DNA of 6,421 nucleotides from an uncultured Flavobacterium sp. (GTDB lineage: Bacteria; Bacteroidota; Bacteroidia; Flavobacteriales; Flavobacteriaceae). Each line of letters starts with the position of its first letter. The first letter of the stretch is position 1. The notes beneath the pieces were generated by a model, which saw only the letters and a program-made list of their open reading frames with translations, did not search any database and was not told where the DNA came from. The position numbers and the translations under genes are program-made. The stretch covers positions 1 to 6,421 of the forward strand of contig CAMPIZ010000098.1 of NCBI GenBank assembly GCA_946886675.1, written 5' to 3'. Shown piece by piece: positions 4,937 through 6,421 of the stretch.

Positions 4937-6421
4937 TTATAGTTTCTCTTTAATAAAGTTGGTCATTTTTGTATAAAGCTGCAGTCTTGTTGCGCCACCA
5001 TAAATACCGTGGTTCTTGTCAGGATAAATAGCCCAGTCAAATTGTTTATTAGCCTGTACCAGCGCCTCTACCATAAGCATGGTGTTTTGCAGGTGTACGT
5101 TGTCATCAGCAGAACCATGTATAAGCAGGTAAGAACCTTTAAGTTTGTCTACGTGGTTTATAGGCGAATTATCATCATAGCCCGATGCGTTTTCCTGTGG
5201 TGTCTGCATATACCTTTCAGTATATACGGTATCATAAAAGCGCCAGTTTGTTACCGGAGCAACCGCTATAGCCATTTTAAATACATCATTACCTTTAAGA
5301 ATACAGTTAGAAGACATAAAACCTCCATAGCTCCAACCAAAAATACCGATGCGGGATGCATCAACATAACTGTAATTACCCATTACTTTTGCGGCATCAA
5401 TCTGGTCTTCCAGTTCATATTTGCCCAGTTCCTTATAAGTTACCTTTTTAAATTTAGCACCCTTAAAACCGGTACCGCGCCCATCTACACAGGCTACAAT
5501 GTAACCCTGCTGTGCCAGCATCATAAACCAGTAATCGTTAATAGTGTTCCATGTGTTGGCTACTTCCTGTGAACCCGGGCCGCTGTATTGGTACATAAAA
5601 AGCGGATATTTTTTATTAGGATCAAAATCTGAAGGCTTTATGATCCAGGCATTAAGCTCGTGTCCTTTATCGGTTTTTAAAACCATAAATTCTTTTTGTG
5701 GCAAATTGTAATTAGCCAGTTTATTTTTTAAGGCATTATTGTTTACAATCTGCTTAACCTCCTGTCCATTCTTAGCATTACAAAGCGCATAAGAAGTTGG
5801 CTCTGAAGCGCTCGAAAACGAGTTGATAAAGTATTCAAAATTCGGACTGAAAGTAGCTTCGTTTGTTCCTGTTTTTGGAGTAAGTCTCGTTTTGTTCTTA
5901 CAATTTATCGAAATCCTGTACACATCCCTGTTGATAGAACCATTTTCGACTGACTGGTAAAAAACGTTCCCGGTCTTTTTATCAAAACCGTAATAAGCTG
6001 TTACTTCCCAGTTTCCTTTTGTTACCTGATTGATAAGCTTACCATTTTTATTATAATGGTAAATATGGTTGTAACCATCTTTTTCACTGGTCCATATAAA
6101 ACTGTTATCGTTTAGAAAAGTAAGGTTATCTGTTATATCAATATAAGCCTCGTCTTTTTCATTAAGCACAAGTGATGCATTACCTGAAGTGGCATCTACA
6201 AAAATAAGATCAAGATTATTCTGATGCCTGTTCATAAGCTGCACGCTAAGCGTTTGCGCTTCAGTGGTCCATTTAATTCTTGGAATATAATAAGAACTAA
6301 AGCTGTTAAGGTCAACTTTTTTTGTAGAATTGTTTTTTACATCATAAACATGAAGTGAAACTACCGAGTTATTCTCTCCTGCCTTTGGATATTTAAAGAC
6401 ATACTGCTGAGGGTATAATCC
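4937..6421 (-). CDS. Dipeptidyl peptidase IV (S9B prolyl oligopeptidase family), N-terminus outside window
   Basis: The frame is open from the window edge and gives 494 residues of a protein normally about 720 long; a GTG at 6244 is internal, not the start. DPP IV cuts X-Pro and X-Ala dipeptides from peptide N-termini and in Bacteroidetes is an envelope enzyme. Fragment residues 1 to about 240 are beta-propeller, starting in the conserved KYPKAGENN segment. The rest is the alpha/beta-hydrolase domain. The catalytic triad is complete: S364 in GWSYGG, D439 in HGSADDNVH and H471 in DKNHGIYGG. Y279 (YSGPGSQ) supplies the oxyanion tyrosine, and Y396, Y400 (FYDTVYTERYM) and N441 match substrate-pocket residues of human DPP4. 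The EE pair that binds the substrate N-terminus should lie upstream of the window, as should the signal peptide. Four cysteines are visible (174, 214, 311, 373). The gene is first of the visible - strand cluster, and its stop is one base before the POT start, linking peptide cleavage to peptide uptake. Confidence 0.97.
   Translation of the reverse strand, partial: GLYPQQYVFKYPKAGENNSVVSLHVYDVKNNSTKKVDLNSFSSYYIPRIKWTTEAQTLSVQLMNRHQNNLDLIFVDATSGNASLVLNEKDEAYIDITDNLTFLNDNSFIWTSEKDGYNHIYHYNKNGKLINQVTKGNWEVTAYYGFDKKTGNVFYQSVENGSINRDVYRISINCKNKTRLTPKTGTNEATFSPNFEYFINSFSSASEPTSYALCNAKNGQEVKQIVNNNALKNKLANYNLPQKEFMVLKTDKGHELNAWIIKPSDFDPNKKYPLFMYQYSGPGSQEVANTWNTINDYWFMMLAQQGYIVACVDGRGTGFKGAKFKKVTYKELGKYELEDQIDAAKVMGNYSYVDASRIGIFGWSYGGFMSSNCILKGNDVFKMAIAVAPVTNWRFYDTVYTERYMQTPQENASGYDDNSPINHVDKLKGSYLLIHGSADDNVHLQNTMLMVEALVQANKQFDWAIYPDKNHGIYGGATRLQLYTKMTNFIKEKL

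Noticed and set aside
5009..5572. A 187-codon open frame on the + strand inside the peptidase gene
   Set aside because: It is antisense to the most conserved part of DPP IV (the catalytic hydrolase domain), its translation is Tyr/Ile/Val/Cys-rich with no family pattern, and it has no start context. It is a shadow of the real gene.
6242..6244. GTG as the start of the peptidase gene
   Set aside because: The frame stays open to the window edge, and the 59 upstream residues include the conserved KYPKAG segment of the DPP IV propeller.

Overview
The window looks like a piece of chromosome from a Flavobacteriaceae bacterium, probably Flavobacterium or a close relative. The evidence is the AT-rich sequence, the lack of convincing Shine-Dalgarno sites before most starts, exported proteins whose signal peptides end in Ala-Gln, and Bacteroidetes-type versions of ComEC, dipeptidyl peptidase IV and POT peptide transporters. 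The genus assignment is inference from protein style, not from a marker gene.

Layout. Bases 1-495 (+ strand) hold the last 164 codons of a comEC/rec2-family DNA-uptake gene. Everything else is on the - strand and points toward it. Read in transcription order from the right edge, these genes are: a dipeptidyl peptidase IV (S9B) missing its N-terminus (6421-4937); a 517-residue POT/PTR peptide:proton symporter (4935-3382); a second, longer POT symporter of 621 residues (3372-1507); and two small exported thioredoxin-fold proteins (1460-999 and 969-499). The gaps between these genes are 1, 9, 46 and 29 bases, so they probably form one operon or one operon with a weak internal start. The operon converges on comEC with only 3 bases between the stop codons. 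A 15-bp perfect inverted repeat inside the last codons of comEC, followed on the - strand by a T-run, is the likely terminator. Coding density is almost total, and there is no RNA gene, mobile element or CRISPR array.

How the genes fit together. DPP IV is an envelope serine peptidase that releases X-Pro and X-Ala dipeptides from peptide N-termini. POT symporters import di- and tripeptides using the proton gradient. A peptidase separated by one base from its likely importer is a compact peptide-scavenging unit. The two thioredoxin-like proteins carry CGPC and CGWC active sites and are predicted to be periplasmic. A role in keeping envelope proteins of this or another pathway correctly reduced is possible but unproven.

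The window is mostly ordinary core-type sequence. The points that deserve a second look are the terminator embedded in comEC, the predicted extra helix pair in the 621-residue POT protein (16 helices rather than 14), and the ComEC tail, which looks like a metallo-beta-lactamase end that has lost its metal ligands. I did not find a convincing new system.
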